Assembly (NCBI GenBank): GCA_002086835.1
Contig: MVIG01000002.1
Coordinates: 372,001-436,000, forward strand
DNA from: Mycolicibacterium porcinum
Lineage (GTDB): Bacteria; Actinomycetota; Actinomycetes; Mycobacteriales; Mycobacteriaceae
Reading direction: 5' to 3'
DNA: 64,000 bases
The position numbers and the translations under genes are program-made. The notes below the pieces were generated by a model. That model was not told the origin of the DNA. It searched no databases and saw nothing but the letters and a program-made list of their open reading frames with translations. This document shows positions 10,656-20,405 of this stretch, one piece after another. Each line of letters begins with the position of its first letter. The stretch's first letter is position 1.

Positions 10656-11828
10656 GTAGTCCGGCTGGCTCACATGCAGCAGGTGGTTGCCGGGGAACCA
10701 GTGGAACGCGCAGCGATCCCAGTGTTCCCAGAGCATTTCGGCCTGCTGCGGCGGAGCCAGCCGGTCACCGAGGCCGGTGATGATCAGTCGTCGTTCCTTG
10801 GGTACCAGGGGGCGGTAGTTGAGCGGTGAGGTGTAGCGCGCCGCCGCTTCCGTCAACGCCGGGTCGGTTCTGGCCACGAGCCGTTGCAGGGCCACCAGCT
10901 TGTTGGCCGGGAACCACTCGTCGACCGTGCGATCCGGCGTCACCACAGGAACATTCGGGACTACGGCCTGAATCCTGTCGTCCACGCCGGCCAGCAGCGC
11001 CGAGGTGAAGCCGCCCAGAGAAATGCCGGTCAAAGCGATCCGGTTGACTCCCGTGGACTCCAGATAGTCGATCAACGAACGAAAGTCGTGCACGGCCTGG
11101 GCCATCGCCTCGGAGAAGCCGGCGAATCCGTGGGAGAAGAATCCGTAACCGCTGAACGGGGAGAATCTTTCGGCGCGGCGACCGTGAAACGGCAGGGTGT
11201 ACAACAACACGTCGTACCCGGAGCGATAGAACCACGGCAACGACAGGAACAGGCCGTTCGCCAGATACGGCGACCCCATGAAGCCGTGGATCACACACAG
11301 AGTGGGATGCGGCCCGTCGTCATGGCGCCAATGCTGGGCCCGGACAACGTTGTTGCGGGTGAACCCGCCGCACATGTCACGCATCCCGGGGTTGACCGCG
11401 GTGAAGCTGCTGTCGAACCGGATGTTCTCCACCCGGCCGTGCGCGATCAGTTCGGCGACGGGATTGGCCCGGCGGGTGGACACCCGGGGTGGCCGGGTGG
11501 GAGCCGGAAACGACACCGCGGGATCCTGTGCGGTCGCCAGGTCGGCATAGAACCGCATGTGGTCGTTCTCGGTTCGGGATTCCGACGGGTGCAGCATCGA
11601 TGCCAGGGTGGTCGGCACCATCGACGTCGCCACGATCGAGGCGACCCCGGTGCGCAACGCGATGTCCGCGATGGCGGAGGCGTCGACGATGGCTTTCTGT
11701 CGCAGGGTCAGATCGGACCGGCGGGGCAGGCCGCGCGCACCGGCATCACCGCCGGGGACGTCAGGAACAGGGATCGGGGGTTCGACCGGATCTGCGCTGG
11801 ACGGCTCCACGATCCCGATGCTAACCAA
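10611..11828 (-). CDS. alpha/beta hydrolase family protein (Rv0293c-like)
   Basis: A protein of about 405 residues with the alpha/beta hydrolase fold: an oxyanion strand VIHGFMGSPY, the nucleophile elbow GISLGG, an acidic residue in ITGLGDRLAPP and a late His in FPGNHLLHVS. The substrate is unknown. The first possible start is TTG, five bases after the stop of the amidohydrolase; a GTG six codons later (at 11810) is an alternative. It occupies the position of Rv0293c next to eccE3 in M. tuberculosis. It is probably co-transcribed with the upstream amidohydrolase. Confidence 0.85.
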   Translation of the reverse strand: MVSIGIVEPSSADPVEPPIPVPDVPGGDAGARGLPRRSDLTLRQKAIVDASAIADIALRTGVASIVATSMVPTTLASMLHPSESRTENDHMRFYADLATAQDPAVSFPAPTRPPRVSTRRANPVAELIAHGRVENIRFDSSFTAVNPGMRDMCGGFTRNNVVRAQHWRHDDGPHPTLCVIHGFMGSPYLANGLFLSLPWFYRSGYDVLLYTLPFHGRRAERFSPFSGYGFFSHGFAGFSEAMAQAVHDFRSLIDYLESTGVNRIALTGISLGGFTSALLAGVDDRIQAVVPNVPVVTPDRTVDEWFPANKLVALQRLVARTDPALTEAAARYTSPLNYRPLVPKERRLIITGLGDRLAPPQQAEMLWEHWDRCAFHWFPGNHLLHVSQPDYLRRMTHFLRDFMFD

Positions 11829-11832
11829 CTGC

Positions 11833-12711
11833 TCAGCTCAGCCCGAACAACTTCGCGGCGTTGTCGTGCAGAACATTGCGGCGCCAGGTGTCGTCGATAC
11901 CGGGCAGGTCGATCAGGTGGTGGATGGCCTCGGCGTACCCGTACGGAATGTTCGGGAAGTCGCTGCCCCACAGGATGTGCTCACCCAAGGCTTTCAGCCG
12001 GCTGACCTCGGTGGTGGGGAACGGCATCGTCTCTTCGACGAACGGGGTGAACGCCATCGTGGTGTCCAGCCGCACATCGTCGTACCGCTCGGCGAGATCG
12101 AGGAACGCCGAGTACTCGGGCATGCCCATGTGCGCGACGATCAGCGGCAGTCTCGGGTAGCGGCTCAACAGTTTTGCGATCGGATCCGGGCCGGTGAAGT
12201 CGCCCGGTGCCGGGCCGGAACCGCAATGGATGACCACCGGGACGCCGGCATCCTCGATCTGGCCCCACACCTCGTCGAGCAGGGGATCGTTCGGTTCGTA
12301 GTTGCCGACCTGGATGTGGGCCTTGAACACCTGGGTACCTGCGGCGATGGCGTCTCTGACGTAGCTCGCGGCCTGTTGCTCGGGGTAGAACGTCGCAGTG
12401 GCCAGGCAGTCCGGGGTGTCCTGCGCGAACCCCCGCGCCCACTGGTTGAGCCAGGCGGCCATGTCCGGCTTGTGTGGATAGATCAGCGAGGAGAACCTGG
12501 TGATGCCGAACTCCCGCAGGGTGGCCACACGCTGCGCCTCGTCTGCGCGGTACGTGATGGGCCATGCCCGGCCGATCAGCGGGCCTTGGCTGTCGAAGTA
12601 CTGCCACACCTTGTCCATCACGTTCTTGGGCATGAAGTGGGTGTGCACGTCGACGATGCCGGGCAGGCCCAGCTCCGTCCAGATTTGCCGGACTTTCTTC
12701 GCTTCATCCAT
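11833..12711 (-). CDS. amidohydrolase family 2 (ACMSD-like) metal-dependent hydrolase
   Basis: A 292-residue TIM-barrel metal-dependent hydrolase or decarboxylase of the Amidohydro_2 family. The metal motif HxH is in VDVHTHFMP near residue 23, further ligands lie in VIHCGSGP and IVAHMGMPE, and the catalytic Asp is in WGSDFPNIPYG. The family includes ACMSD and gamma-resorcylate decarboxylase; which substrate is used here cannot be read from sequence. It is followed five bases later by the hydrolase gene, suggesting a two-step catabolic pair. Confidence 0.88.
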   Translation of the reverse strand: MDEAKKVRQIWTELGLPGIVDVHTHFMPKNVMDKVWQYFDSQGPLIGRAWPITYRADEAQRVATLREFGITRFSSLIYPHKPDMAAWLNQWARGFAQDTPDCLATATFYPEQQAASYVRDAIAAGTQVFKAHIQVGNYEPNDPLLDEVWGQIEDAGVPVVIHCGSGPAPGDFTGPDPIAKLLSRYPRLPLIVAHMGMPEYSAFLDLAERYDDVRLDTTMAFTPFVEETMPFPTTEVSRLKALGEHILWGSDFPNIPYGYAEAIHHLIDLPGIDDTWRRNVLHDNAAKLFGLS

Positions 12712-12860
12712 CGTGCCCCGACCATATCGACAGTCATCTGACAGCTCCGCGTCGGCTTTGCACTGCTCGTCACAACTGTCCCATCAGCCCTGGCGGAGGT
12801 GGTGAAAGTGGGTACTGCCGGTGGTAGCACTGCCTGCGAGCGCCCGGCATGATCGAGGGC

Positions 12861-13625
12861 ATGTGGAATCCGGAAACCTATCTCGCTTTCGCTGACCATC
12901 GGGGCCGGCCGTTCTACGACCTGCTCTCTCGGGTGGCGGCCACGGCGCCGCGCCGCATCGTCGACCTCGGGTGCGGTCCGGGCAACCTGACCGAGACACT
13001 GGCCCAACGCTGGCCCGGCGCCACGCTGGAAGCGTGGGACAGCTCACCGGAGATGGTGACGGCCGCGCAGGCTCGTGGGCTGGAGGCGCACGCCGGGGCC
13101 ATCGAGGACTGGAAACCACAACCCGACACCGACGTGGTCATCTCCAACGCGGCGCTGCAGTGGGTGCCCTCGCATCGCGAACTCGTGGTGCGTTGGGCCG
13201 GGCAACTGCCGGCCGGGTCCTGGATCGCCTTCCAGGTGCCCGGCAATTTCGACGCGCCGTCGCATCATGCGGTGCGCGCGCTGGCCCGGCGCGAGCCGTT
13301 CGTCGAGCCGCTGCGAGACATGCCGTGGCGTGATGTGGGCCAGGTGGATACGCCCGCCGAGTACGCCGGCCTGCTGACCGATGCGGGCTGCGTGGTGGAT
13401 GCCTGGGAGACCACCTATGTGCACCAATTGACCGGCGAGACACCCGTTCTGGACTGGATCACCGGGACGGCCCTGACTCAGGTGAAAGGCCGGCTGCCCG
13501 AGGAGCTGTGGGAGCAATACCGTCAGGCCATCATCCCGATGCTGGCCGAGGCCTACCCGCGCCGAGCCGACGGCACCACGTTCTTCCCGTTCCGTCGCGT
13601 GTTCGTGGTCGCTCAAGTGCGGTAA
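12861..13625 (+). CDS. tam: trans-aconitate 2-methyltransferase
   Basis: A 254-residue SAM-dependent class I methyltransferase. The SAM-binding motif I is [12 protein letters not shown] near residue 39, with the acidic motif II in [10 protein letters not shown] and motif IV in [12 protein letters not shown]. Tam methylates trans-aconitate, an inhibitor formed from the TCA intermediate cis-aconitate. The ATG at 12861 ([10 protein letters not shown]) is chosen because Tam homologues start this way; an in-frame ATG four codons upstream is possible. In M. tuberculosis tam (Rv0294) also lies between Rv0293c and stf0. Confidence 0.92.
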   Translation: MWNPETYLAFADHRGRPFYDLLSRVAATAPRRIVDLGCGPGNLTETLAQRWPGATLEAWDSSPEMVTAAQARGLEAHAGAIEDWKPQPDTDVVISNAALQWVPSHRELVVRWAGQLPAGSWIAFQVPGNFDAPSHHAVRALARREPFVEPLRDMPWRDVGQVDTPAEYAGLLTDAGCVVDAWETTYVHQLTGETPVLDWITGTALTQVKGRLPEELWEQYRQAIIPMLAEAYPRRADGTTFFPFRRVFVVAQVR

Positions 13626-13679
13626 ATCATTACCCTGCAGGTAATCGACATGCGTACTACGTCGTTCGAGTATGGGCGC

Positions 13680-14522
13680 ATGCCGACTTTCACGACCGCA
13701 GACCGCGCCGACATCCACTACACCGACACCGGCATCGGGCCGGTTCTGGCCTTCACCCACTCCTGGGGACTCAATTCCGGTCAGTGGCAGCAGGTGATCG
13801 AGCGCCTGGTGGACAAGGGCTTTCGTTGTGTGAGCTATGACCGGCGCGGGCACGGACGCTCCGGCGCCTACGACGGCGAGTGGACAGTGGATCTGCTCGC
13901 CGATGACCTGGCCGCGCTGCTCGATCACCTGGACCTCGATGATGTGACGCTGGTGGGGCACTCGCTGGGGTGCGGTGAGATCGTGCGCTACCTCAGCCGG
14001 CACGGCACCGGGCGGGTGAATCGTGCGGTGCTGGTGGCGCCACAGCTTCCGATGGTGGTCGCCGCTCCGGACAACCCGGACGGTGTTCCCGAGGAGATGA
14101 TCGACCTCATGACTGCCGCGCTGGAACGCGATGTGCGGCAATGGTGTATCGACAACGCCCCGCCCTTCTTCGGTGACCACCCGGTGTCACCTGACGTGAT
14201 GGACTGGACCATCGTCCAGATCGCGGCGTTGCCCGTCGCGACTGTGGTCGGGACCCAGCGGATGGGTGCCCACGCCGACTACCGCGCCGAGCTGACAGAA
14301 CTCGACCTGCCGGTTCTGGTGATCCAGGGTGATGCCGACGCGTCGACGCCTATCGAGCTCACCGGGCGCCGCACCGTCGCGCTGCTGCCTGATGCGGAAC
14401 TCGTCGAGATCCCCGGCGCCGCCCACGGGCTGTACGTCACCCATGCCGACCGCATCGCCGATGCGATTTGTGGAGCCTCGGCCGTGATCGATACGGCTGA
14501 GACTCCACAAATCATTGGTTAG
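13680..14522 (+). CDS. alpha/beta hydrolase (haloperoxidase/esterase-like)
   Basis: A 280-residue alpha/beta hydrolase with a full catalytic set: nucleophile GHSLGCGE, acid in IQGDADASTP and His in GAAHGLYVTH. The family resembles cofactor-free haloperoxidases and esterases; the natural substrate is unknown. The ATG beginning MPTFTTADRAD is preferred, with an alternative ten codons upstream. Its stop overlaps the cysNC stop by four bases, tail to tail. Confidence 0.87.
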   Translation: MPTFTTADRADIHYTDTGIGPVLAFTHSWGLNSGQWQQVIERLVDKGFRCVSYDRRGHGRSGAYDGEWTVDLLADDLAALLDHLDLDDVTLVGHSLGCGEIVRYLSRHGTGRVNRAVLVAPQLPMVVAAPDNPDGVPEEMIDLMTAALERDVRQWCIDNAPPFFGDHPVSPDVMDWTIVQIAALPVATVVGTQRMGAHADYRAELTELDLPVLVIQGDADASTPIELTGRRTVALLPDAELVEIPGAAHGLYVTHADRIADAICGASAVIDTAETPQIIG

Positions 14523-16378
14523 CGACGGGTGTTGAGCAGATCGATGACCTGCTGGACCAGATCGTCGATGACAGCGCCGGTGGTGTCGAGCACCAGATCG
14601 GGATTCTCGGGCGCTTCGTAGGGAGCGTCGACACCGGTCAGGCCCTTGAGCTCACCCGAGCGGGCTCGCGCATAGAGCCCCTTGGGATCCCGGCGCTCGC
14701 ACTCGGCCAGCGAGGTCGCGACATGCACCTCGATGAACGGCAGCTTGGCGGCGTCGTTGAGCGCTCGCGCGGTCTCCCGGTCGGACTTCAGCGGCGACAC
14801 CAACGAAGCCAGCGCCACCACACCCGCATCGGCCAGCAGCCGGGTCAGATGCCCGACGCGGCGGATGTTCTCGGTGCGGTCACCGGCCGAGAAGCCGAGA
14901 TCGTCGGACAGGCCGTGGCGCAGGTTGTCGCCGTCGAGCAGGTAGGCCACCTGGCCCGATTCGACCAGGGCCCGCTCGACAGCCACCGCGAGCGTGGACT
15001 TGCCCGAGGCGGGCAGGCCGGTGAACCAGATGGTCGCACCGCGCTGTCCCGTGCTGTTCCACCGGTATTCGCGATCCAGTGACGACGGATGCCATTTGAT
15101 GTCGGACCGGTTGTGCCCGCTCGGCTTGAGTTCCCGCGCCTGCAGGATGATGCCGGCGCCGACGGTGTCATTGGACACCTCGTCGATCAGGATGAACGCA
15201 CCGTTGTCACGGTTGTCGGCGTAGTTGTCTGCCACCAGCACCGAGCTGGTGCGCAGCGTGACGGAACCGATGTCGTTGAGCGCCAGCTCAACCGGGGACT
15301 CGGCCTCGTCGAGGGTTTCCGGATCGAGCTTGGTGTGCAATTCCTGGACCGTGGCCCGCACCGTGCGCGTGCCCTGCTTGAGGGCCAGGCGATCGCCCGC
15401 GCGCAGCGGGTTGTCGAAGAACCAGCACACCGTCGCGTCGATCTCCCGGGCCAGCACCGGTACCACGGCATCCTCGGAGGCGCTGACGAACACATCGCCA
15501 CGGCCGACGTCGATATCGTCCGCCAGCTCGATCGAAACCGACAGCGGTGCAACGCCTACCGATCGGTCCTCGTCCAAGGTGTCCAGGGCCGTGACCACCG
15601 AGCGGGTGCCGGCGGGCAGGCTCACCACGGGATCGCCGACCTGAATCGTGCCCGCCGACAGCCGGCCGGTGTAGCGGCGGCGCTGCTCGGCAGTCGGGCG
15701 GGACACCCACTGCACGGCCAGCCGCAGGTTCGCCGGATCGGCATACGGCGCCGTCAGCTCGATACCCTCGAGGTATTCGAGCAGCGTGGGCCCCTCGTAC
15801 CAGGGAGTGTTGTCGGAGCGGTGCACGACGTTGTCGCCCAGCTTGGCCGCGATCGGGATGACGGTGAGATCGAGACCGCCGAGCCGGTCGGCGACCTGCC
15901 GGAGCTCGCGCTCGACCTCGGCGAAGCGGTCCTTGTCGAAGCCGACGAGATCGATCTTGTTGATCGTGGCCACGAAGTGCTTGATGCCCAACAGCTTCGC
16001 GATGCGGGCGTGCCGACGGGTCTGGCGCAGCACCCCGGCCCGGGCGTCGACCAGCAGGATCGCCACGTGCGCGTTGGAGGCGCCGGTGAACATGTTGCGG
16101 GTGTAGCGCTCGTGCCCCGGGGTGTCGGCCAGGATGTAGCTGCGGGTGGCGGTGGAGAAGAACCGGTAGGCCACATCGATCGTGATGCCCTGCTCGCGCT
16201 CGGCGCGCAGCCCGTCGGACAACGCCGCCAGGTCGGCCACACCCTCCGAATCGGTCACGGCCTCAAGGTGATCCAGCGGCAGGCTGTCCGTGTCGTGCAG
16301 CAGCCGGCCGATCAGGGTGCTCTTGCCGTCATCGACCGAACCGGCGGTGGTGATGCGCAGAAGCTGACGCGTGCTCAT
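14519..16378 (-). CDS. cysNC: bifunctional sulfate adenylyltransferase subunit 1/adenylylsulfate kinase CysNC
   Basis: A 619-residue fusion. The N-terminal CysN part is an elongation-factor-like GTPase (P-loop AGSVDDGKST, DTPGHERYTRN, NKIDLVGFD) that drives ATP sulfurylase with CysD. The C-terminal ~170 residues are APS kinase (P-loop GLPASGKST) that turns APS into PAPS. The start ATG (MSTRQLLRI) is linked to the upstream cysD through a ten-codon reading frame. The unit lies directly downstream of stf0 and cysD, so the PAPS it makes is probably meant for the sulfotransferase as well as for assimilation. Confidence 0.96.
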   Translation of the reverse strand: MSTRQLLRITTAGSVDDGKSTLIGRLLHDTDSLPLDHLEAVTDSEGVADLAALSDGLRAEREQGITIDVAYRFFSTATRSYILADTPGHERYTRNMFTGASNAHVAILLVDARAGVLRQTRRHARIAKLLGIKHFVATINKIDLVGFDKDRFAEVERELRQVADRLGGLDLTVIPIAAKLGDNVVHRSDNTPWYEGPTLLEYLEGIELTAPYADPANLRLAVQWVSRPTAEQRRRYTGRLSAGTIQVGDPVVSLPAGTRSVVTALDTLDEDRSVGVAPLSVSIELADDIDVGRGDVFVSASEDAVVPVLAREIDATVCWFFDNPLRAGDRLALKQGTRTVRATVQELHTKLDPETLDEAESPVELALNDIGSVTLRTSSVLVADNYADNRDNGAFILIDEVSNDTVGAGIILQARELKPSGHNRSDIKWHPSSLDREYRWNSTGQRGATIWFTGLPASGKSTLAVAVERALVESGQVAYLLDGDNLRHGLSDDLGFSAGDRTENIRRVGHLTRLLADAGVVALASLVSPLKSDRETARALNDAAKLPFIEVHVATSLAECERRDPKGLYARARSGELKGLTGVDAPYEAPENPDLVLDTTGAVIDDLVQQVIDLLNTRR

Positions 16379-16410
16379 CAGAATCCCCTGTTCTTCGCGC
16401 GAGCGCTCAT
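16378..16410 (-). other. ten-codon reading frame bridging cysD and cysNC
   Basis: Between cysD and cysNC a small frame encodes [10 protein letters not shown]. Its ATG overlaps the cysD stop (TGATG) and its own stop overlaps the cysNC ATG in the same way; both junctions share the octamer TGATGAGC. This is a plausible stop-restart bridge that keeps CysD and CysN translation in ratio, or a fortuitous result of a small duplication. No peptide function is claimed. Confidence 0.4.
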
Positions 16411-17321
16411 CAGAAGTAACCCTCTCGCTTGCGGTCTTCCATCGCCGCCACCGAAGTCCGGTCATCGGCGCGGGTCTCTCCGCGCTCGGAGACGGTGGCC
16501 GCCGATATCTCGGTGATCACGCGGTCGATGGTGGTGGCCTGGGACCGCACCGCGCCGGTGATGGTGAGGTCGCCGACGGTGCGGTAGCGCACCCACTCCA
16601 CGGCGGCCGTCTCGGACTCGGCAGGGGCGGCGTATTCCGACACCGCGAGCAGGATGCCGTCGCGCTCGAAGACCTCGCGTTCGTGGGCGAAGTAGATCGA
16701 CGGCAGCTCAAGGTTTTCCAGCTCGATGTAGCGCCAGATGTCGAGCTCGGTCCAGTTCGACAGCGGGAACACCCGCACCTGCTCACCCTTGCGGATCCGG
16801 CCGTTGTACAGCGACCACGGCTCGGGGCGCTGGGCCCGCGGATCCCACTGGCCGAACTCGTCGCGGAAGCTCAGGATGCGCTCCTTGGCCCGGGCGCGTT
16901 CTTCGTCGCGGCGGGCGCCGCCGAACGCCGCGTCGAATCCGCCGGCCTCCAACGCGTCGAGCAGTGTGCGGGTCTGCTGCCGGTTGCGGGACGCCCCGGG
17001 CCCCGGGTCGGCGACGCGGCCGCTGTCGATGGTCTCCTGCACCGACCCGACGAGAAGCTTGTGCCCATGCCCGGTGGTGCGGCGGTCGCGGAACTCGATG
17101 ACCTCCGGGAAGTTGTGCCCGGTGTCCACGTGCAGCACCGGGAACGGCAGTGGCGAAGGCTGGAAGGCCTTCTCGGCCAACCTCAACAGGACGATAGAGT
17201 CCTTACCCGCCGAGAACAGCAGCACCGGCCGCTGCAGTTCGGCCACCACCTCCCGGATGATGTGCACCGCTTCGGCTTCCAGTAGGCGCAGCTCGTCGAC
17301 GTGCAAAAGATCGAGACTCAT
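16410..17321 (-). CDS. cysD: sulfate adenylyltransferase subunit 2 CysD
   Basis: A 303-residue PP-loop ATP pyrophosphatase-type protein; SAGKDS in residues 37-42 is the PP-loop. CysD forms APS from ATP and sulfate, powered by the GTPase CysN. The start overlaps the stf0 stop by four bases (ATGA), showing a stf0-cysD-cysNC operon. In M. tuberculosis the sulfate-activation genes are at a separate locus from stf0, so this linkage is notable. Confidence 0.96.
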   Translation of the reverse strand: MSLDLLHVDELRLLEAEAVHIIREVVAELQRPVLLFSAGKDSIVLLRLAEKAFQPSPLPFPVLHVDTGHNFPEVIEFRDRRTTGHGHKLLVGSVQETIDSGRVADPGPGASRNRQQTRTLLDALEAGGFDAAFGGARRDEERARAKERILSFRDEFGQWDPRAQRPEPWSLYNGRIRKGEQVRVFPLSNWTELDIWRYIELENLELPSIYFAHEREVFERDGILLAVSEYAAPAESETAAVEWVRYRTVGDLTITGAVRSQATTIDRVITEISAATVSERGETRADDRTSVAAMEDRKREGYF

Positions 17322-18121
17322 ACCGGCAGACCCTCCTTCTCGGCATCACGGCGGTAGCGGTCCACCCATTCGTCGGATCGCTGATCGGCCTGGCGCTCAA
17401 GGACCGGCTGCGGTGCCAGCCGCGGGTCCAGGCCGAGCGCTTCCAGCACCGTGGCCACCACGGTGGTGAGGTTGCGCCACAGGTAGGGGTACGACACGTC
17501 GATGGGGGAGATGTTCTCCTCGGCGAACCAGGAGCGCCAGCCCTCCTCCTGGGCCTGCAGCAGCTTGACCACGTGGGCGATGGCGCCGGCGTGATACTCG
17601 GCGCGAGCGTCGCGCACCGGGTCGGCCCGGCCGCGCCAGACCCTGGTCTGCACCGCCCGCCAGAACGAAACCGCCTGTGACACAACGTCGGGCCGGTAGA
17701 CGTGGATCAGCACCGGATCGGTGCCGGTGACATCGCGGATGGCGGCGAGCAGCCCGGGCCCGGACCGGTCGGGCAGGCCCTCTACGCGTTCGAGCAGCAG
17801 CGGGGTCTGGTTCCACATCAGCTTGCCACCCCACACTCCGTTGGGGGTGCGGCCGACGGTGCGGATGTAGTCGCGCCAGATCTCCGACGGGGCCAGATCC
17901 GGCTTGCCTTCGACCAGCGGATCGAGCAGGCGCAGGATCGACTCGTCCTCAACTCCGGCGAACCATTCGCGGGGCTGTGGCGACATGCTGGTGGTCGGCA
18001 GGTACTGGAAGAACTCCTGGGGCTCACCGGCCATGCCCGTGGAGCGCAGGGACTCCACCAGCAAGGTGCTGCCGCTGCGCTGGGAAGCGAGCACCAGGTA
18101 GGCGGTCGGATGATCTGGCAT
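17318..18121 (-). CDS. stf0: trehalose 2-sulfotransferase Stf0
   Basis: A 267-residue sulfotransferase that moves sulfate from PAPS to the 2-position of trehalose, the first step toward sulfolipid-type glycolipids. The PAPS 5'-phosphosulfate loop is ASQRSGST near residues 12-19, and the sequence around [12 protein letters not shown] and [18 protein letters not shown] closely follows the structurally known M. smegmatis Stf0. The ATG at 18121 ([10 protein letters not shown]) gives the family length; upstream in-frame starts add a basic extension and are not favoured. It heads the operon with cysD and cysNC, 78 bases downstream of the sulfatase gene. Confidence 0.95.
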   Translation of the reverse strand: MPDHPTAYLVLASQRSGSTLLVESLRSTGMAGEPQEFFQYLPTTSMSPQPREWFAGVEDESILRLLDPLVEGKPDLAPSEIWRDYIRTVGRTPNGVWGGKLMWNQTPLLLERVEGLPDRSGPGLLAAIRDVTGTDPVLIHVYRPDVVSQAVSFWRAVQTRVWRGRADPVRDARAEYHAGAIAHVVKLLQAQEEGWRSWFAEENISPIDVSYPYLWRNLTTVVATVLEALGLDPRLAPQPVLERQADQRSDEWVDRYRRDAEKEGLPV

Positions 18122-18199
18122 GGGCGAGACTCTAACCATCATTGATTTGCGGCGCCTATTCAAAGAAGCGTCAAGAGTTTTAATTCACCGAGATGAAAA

Positions 18200-19570
18200 C
18201 TATTGGCGGGTATCGGTGATGCCACGGTCGGCGGCGATGGCGGATCGGCTGGTGGCGGGACGGCCGTGAATACTCAGATAAGTCTGGGTATAACGCTCGG
18301 AAATGCGGGTCCCGGCGAACTCGGAGGGGATGACGTCGAGGGTCTTCTGGCGCCAGTCGTTCAGTAGGAGCGCGAGGTTCTCGGCGATCGCTTCGGCCTT
18401 GTCGGTGGCATCGGGTCCCAGCAGGTTGTTGCGTTCGGTGGGATCGGTGACGAGGTCGTACAGTTCGCGGTCCGGTCGGGGGCTCAGGACCGTGTCGCCG
18501 AGAGCCCGTGCGGGTGGGCTGTCGGCAATATCCCATGGCAGATCCAACAATGGTCGCGCCGCGTAATTCTCGATATAGCTGTATTCCTTTGTGCGGATCG
18601 CACGAATGGGGTCGAAAGAATCGTGATACGTCTTTGTGGTGTACACCTCGGAGCGGATCTCGTCGGTCTCTGTCGAGTTGGCGGTGAGGTTGCTGGCGTG
18701 TGACAACCCCTCGACCTCGCCGGGGATCTCGACCCCGAGTAGCTCCAGCAGGGTGGGCAACAGGTCGACGCCGCTGAACAAGTCGTCGTAGCGACGTGGA
18801 GCGATCGAAGAACCCCGCGGCGGACGCACGATCAATGCGATGCCGGTGCCGGCGTCGTACAGCGTCGACTTCGCCCTGGGTAGTGCGGGCCCGTGGTCGG
18901 TCATGAAGACCACCCAGGTGTTCTCGTCGAGGCCGGCCGCGGCCAGGGCGCCGAGCAGTTCGCCGACCTTCGCGTCGGCAACCGCAATCGACCCGTAGAA
19001 CTCGGCGAGGTCGTCGCGCACCGCAGAGCTGTCGGGCAGGTAGTCGGGCACCTCGACGGACCCCGATTCGGCGGGTTCGTAGCGGTCCCTCGGATATGGG
19101 CGGTGCGTCTCGAAGAACCCGGTGGTCAGCAGGAACGGTTGTTGCGGAGCGTCGGCCAGCCACGCGGTGGCCTGTTCGACGACGTACTCGCAGAACGAAT
19201 TCGACACGTCGAATTCGTGATAGCCGAGGTTCGCCGGGTATGACGTCTCGTGCTGCATGCCGAATAGTGTTGTGTGCCAACCTGATTCGGCAAGAATATG
19301 CGGCAGGGTGCGCACTCCGGCGCGGTACTCCCAGCCGTGATGCGCCAGTCCTACCAGGCCGTTGCTCTGCGGGTACCTTCCGGTGAACAGCGAACCGCGC
19401 GACGGTGAGCACAGCGGCGCGGTGGCGTGTGCGCGGGTGAACAGGATCCCTTCGGCGGCGAGCTGGTCGAGGTGTGGGCTGGCCACATCGGGGTGGCCGT
19501 ATGCGCCCAGGTAACGCCCGAGGTCGTGCCAGTGCACGACCAGCAGGTTCTGCTGTTGCGGCTCGGTCAC
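18200..19570 (-). CDS. sulfatase (Rv0296c-like)
   Basis: A 456-residue type I sulfatase. The formylglycine signature is CSPSR with Cys54, and the metal-binding Asp16 (WHDLGRYLG) and MTDHGPALP follow the alkaline phosphatase superfamily pattern. No signal peptide is visible, so it is probably cytosolic, as for Rv0296c of M. tuberculosis which holds the same place beside stf0. The start is GTG. With stf0-cysDNC downstream on the same strand, it could remove the sulfate that Stf0 adds or recycle sulfate esters. Activation needs a formylglycine-generating enzyme encoded elsewhere. Confidence 0.9.
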   Translation of the reverse strand: MTEPQQQNLLVVHWHDLGRYLGAYGHPDVASPHLDQLAAEGILFTRAHATAPLCSPSRGSLFTGRYPQSNGLVGLAHHGWEYRAGVRTLPHILAESGWHTTLFGMQHETSYPANLGYHEFDVSNSFCEYVVEQATAWLADAPQQPFLLTTGFFETHRPYPRDRYEPAESGSVEVPDYLPDSSAVRDDLAEFYGSIAVADAKVGELLGALAAAGLDENTWVVFMTDHGPALPRAKSTLYDAGTGIALIVRPPRGSSIAPRRYDDLFSGVDLLPTLLELLGVEIPGEVEGLSHASNLTANSTETDEIRSEVYTTKTYHDSFDPIRAIRTKEYSYIENYAARPLLDLPWDIADSPPARALGDTVLSPRPDRELYDLVTDPTERNNLLGPDATDKAEAIAENLALLLNDWRQKTLDVIPSEFAGTRISERYTQTYLSIHGRPATSRSAIAADRGITDTRQ

Positions 19571-19682
19571 GTCACATCCTTTCGTTCCACCCTACGACCG
19601 AACCGTCTGAGCTTGCTGACCGCAACCGTTTGGCTCACCGAGAGCTACTTAATCGTCGCGGGGTGATCGGTAGGGTGAGGGC

Positions 19683-20405
19683 ATGCCGACCGCCACCGAA
19701 CCCGCTGCGGTCAGCGGCTATGAGGCCCGCTGGGAGCAGCACAACACCGAGCGGCGGGCGCAGATTCTGCAGGCGGCGGTCGCGTTGATCGAGGAGAATC
19801 CCTCGGGCGCCGAGATCTCGATGGCGCGAATCGCCGACCGCGCCGGACTGGCGAAGTCGGTGGTGTACCGCCAGTTCAGCGGCAAAGACGAGCTCGAGCG
19901 ACGCGTCCGGTCCTTCGTGTTCGACGATTTCGCGGCGGTGCTCGACAGCAACCTCGACGTCTCCAACGGCTCCTTGCGCGACATCCTCACCCGCACCGTG
20001 GCGGCGGTTGCCGACTGGATGCTCGACCATCCGCGGCTCGACGAGTTCGTCCGGCGCGGCCCGACGTATGACGGCGATGGCTCGCTCGACGCGGTCAGCG
20101 AGCTCAAGCTGCGTATGACCAGGCAGTCCGAGGGGATCATCGCCACGATCGCGCAGACCATCGGGGTGGATGACAGCGCGTTCAAGACGGTTCCGTTCGC
20201 GGTGGTGACGATGGTGGAGGCCACGTTGTCGGCATGGATCCGCGGTGCCGCGCCGGAACGGTCGCGCGAAGAGATCGTGACGCACCTGGCCGACTTCGGC
20301 TGGTATGTGCTGGACGGCGCGGCGCGCGCAAGCGGGTTGGACATCAACCGCGACGACGAGTTGACGTCGGTGATCGCCGGGCTGATGAACCGCGAGGACC
20401 GCTAA
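19683..20405 (+). CDS. TetR family transcriptional regulator
   Basis: A 240-residue TetR regulator. The N-terminal helix-turn-helix is in IADRAGLAKSVVYRQFSGKDEL (approximate residues 49-69), followed by a helical ligand domain. It is divergent from the sulfatase (112-bp gap) and convergent with fprB, whose stop it overlaps by four bases. Its targets could be the sulfatase promoter or the aurF-like/fprB operon, which has a TetR-sized inverted repeat upstream; the sequence alone does not decide. Confidence 0.88.
   Translation: MPTATEPAAVSGYEARWEQHNTERRAQILQAAVALIEENPSGAEISMARIADRAGLAKSVVYRQFSGKDELERRVRSFVFDDFAAVLDSNLDVSNGSLRDILTRTVAAVADWMLDHPRLDEFVRRGPTYDGDGSLDAVSELKLRMTRQSEGIIATIAQTIGVDDSAFKTVPFAVVTMVEATLSAWIRGAAPERSREEIVTHLADFGWYVLDGAARASGLDINRDDELTSVIAGLMNREDR

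Noticed and set aside
10884-12741. Long plus-strand frames over the hydrolase and amidohydrolase genes
   Set aside because: The minus-strand genes have family motifs; the plus-strand translations look random and Arg/Gly-rich.
19588-19677. CACCCTAC / GTAGGGTG pair in the sulfatase-TetR spacer as an operator
   Set aside because: The arms are about 75 bases apart and could pair by chance; no second copy near other candidate targets.
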